From positions 165,847-229,846 of the forward strand of contig NZ_FQYK01000003.1 in NCBI RefSeq assembly GCF_900141715.1: DNA of 64,000 nt, read 5' to 3'. The stretch's first letter is position 1, and the number at the start of each line of letters is the position of its first letter. The position numbers and the translations under genes were made by a program. Origin of the DNA: Algibacter luteus. Lineage in GTDB: Bacteria; Bacteroidota; Bacteroidia; Flavobacteriales; Flavobacteriaceae. The notes beneath the pieces are model-generated. The model was not told where the DNA came from. It searched no databases and saw only the letters and a list, made by a program, of their open reading frames with translations. This document shows, piece after piece, positions 63,160-64,000 of this stretch.

Positions 63160-64000
63160 TTATATTGATAAGTTTAAGCCTAAGATAAACTGTCTTGATA
63201 TTGGGTAGAACCCGTAATCTATACCTCCACCAATGGCGCTACCATTTGTAGCAGCTGGATCGTAACCGTTGTACTTAGTAAACGTAAACGCGTTATTAAC
63301 AGAAGCATATAAACGGAATTTACTGATACCTAATTTTTCAATAACATCACCTGGTAATGAATACCCTAATTGAATGTTTTGAATTCTTAAGAATGAAGAA
63401 TCTTCAACATAAAAATCTGAAAACAATTTGTTAGTTGTTGCTCCAACTGTTGCTCTTGGAACAGTATTACTTGACCCTTCACCGGTCCATCTGTTTAAAT
63501 ATAAATTTAAACGGTTTACATTAGGTTGGTCACGCTCATAATTACGAACTGTTTCTTTTCCTAATTCTGCATACATATAAGTTCCAAAATCGAAGTTTTT
63601 ATAATTAAAACTTAAATTAAGACCCATAATATAATCGGCTTGTGGTTTACCAAGATAAGTTCTATCTGCGATTGTAATTTCACCGTCGCCATTAACATCT
63701 ACGTAACGAATATCTCCAGGTGAAGCTGCAGACCCCAATCCTGTTTGTGATGGATGTGCATTAACTTCTGCTTGATTTTGGAAAATTCCATCTGATTTAA
63801 GTCCGTAGAAATAACCAATTGGTTGTCCTACTTCCATTCTTGAAATAGCAGGCTGCCCAACACTAAAAGAACCACCTTCTGATATAATATCGTTACTTAC
63901 TGCCGTAACTTCACCATCAATTTTTGTAGCATTATAACTAATTCCGAAAGAAACATCATCAGAGAAAGAATGTTTGTAATTTAGAAAAAGCTCAAGACCT
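63160..64000 (-). CDS. susC: SusC-like TonB-dependent outer-membrane receptor, N-terminal part outside the window
   Basis: The frame is open from base 64000 to the stop at 63160, so only the last 280 or so residues are seen. They show the end of the barrel: GQPIGYFYGLKSDGIFQN, GDIRYVDVNGDGEITIADRTYLG, YADYIMGLNLSF-like strands, SSFLRIQNIQLGYSLP and the terminal SRQFILGLNLSI with a last-strand aromatic/aliphatic pattern. These are typical SusC/RagA C-termini. It imports glycan fragments with its SusD partner. The start codon, plug domain and any TonB-box or regulator lie beyond 64000. Confidence 0.95.
   Translation of the reverse strand, partial: GLELFLNYKHSFSDDVSFGISYNATKIDGEVTAVSNDIISEGGSFSVGQPAISRMEVGQPIGYFYGLKSDGIFQNQAEVNAHPSQTGLGSAASPGDIRYVDVNGDGEITIADRTYLGKPQADYIMGLNLSFNYKNFDFGTYMYAELGKETVRNYERDQPNVNRLNLYLNRWTGEGSSNTVPRATVGATTNKLFSDFYVEDSSFLRIQNIQLGYSLPGDVIEKLGISKFRLYASVNNAFTFTKYNGYDPAATNGSAIGGGIDYGFYPISRQFILGLNLSI

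Noticed and set aside
63160-63837. A separate 225-residue protein starting at ATG 63837
   Set aside because: The frame continues upstream without a stop to base 64000 with SusC-like sequence, so that ATG is internal to susC.
1-64000. CRISPR arrays, insertion sequences, integrase/attachment sites, rRNA
   Set aside because: No regularly spaced short repeats, transposase or integrase reading frames, or rRNA sequence were seen on either strand.

Overview
The window is AT-rich chromosomal DNA of a member of the Bacteroidota, almost certainly a marine-type Flavobacteriaceae (Formosa/Algibacter/Winogradskyella-like; genus not decidable here). The evidence is SusC/SusD genes, type IX secretion C-terminal tails, lineage-specific families (DUF4837, DUF4175, DUF6428), promoters of the Bacteroidota form TTTG-N17-23-TAnnTTTG, and the absence of clear Shine-Dalgarno sequences.

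Layout. (1) 1-13.5 kb, minus strand: surface polysaccharide locus. An operon starting at 13500 encodes a large phosphorylase-like protein of unknown role, a Wzz-like chain-length protein and dTDP-L-rhamnose synthesis (rfbB, A, C, D). A second, tightly overlapping operon starting at 7188 encodes a GDPD-like phosphodiesterase, a HAD phosphatase, two paralogous nucleotidyltransferases on either side of a cupin, a WavE-like protein, a flippase, a GT4 glycosyltransferase and a polymerase cut by the window edge. GDP-fucose synthase (fcl) lies just upstream. (2) 14.7-29 kb: housekeeping genes, namely a GH3-type adenylating enzyme, M23 peptidase, tatA, a DUF4837 lipoprotein, a LysM lytic transglycosylase, pgk, holB, a lipid kinase, an MFS exporter, an OmpH-like lipoprotein, a methyltransferase, mnmG and ybeY. 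mnmG is bracketed by two perfect GTTCCACGTGGAAC palindromes, the parS core, which implies an origin-proximal region. (3) 29-45 kb: a DUF4175 giant protein, AlkB-type hydroxylase, gltX, an arsenic resistance operon with a duplicated operator-like box, an outer-membrane barrel, an SPFH protein, an acyltransferase-like protein, glnS, folB, tRNA-Cys and a LysE exporter. (4) 45-64 kb, minus strand: a laminarin (beta-1,3-glucan) utilisation locus.

How the PUL works together (inference from families): SusC/SusD and a three-part surface lipoprotein with a recently duplicated glycan-binding module capture glucan. A GH16 lipoprotein cuts it. Periplasmic or outer-membrane lipoproteins (GH17, a clan GH-A enzyme, GH30) trim side chains and oligosaccharides. 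A GPH-type symporter imports them. A signal-less GH17 and a GH149/GH94-type phosphorylase act in the cytosol. Two T9SS-exported proteins of unknown function close the locus. No regulator is visible, so it may lie beyond base 64000.

No CRISPR array, insertion sequence, prophage or rRNA gene was seen. No gene-free stretch exceeds 300 bases; the longest (21332-21625, 47663-47930, 7189-7453) hold promoter-like boxes, a structured repeat and short repeats, described below.
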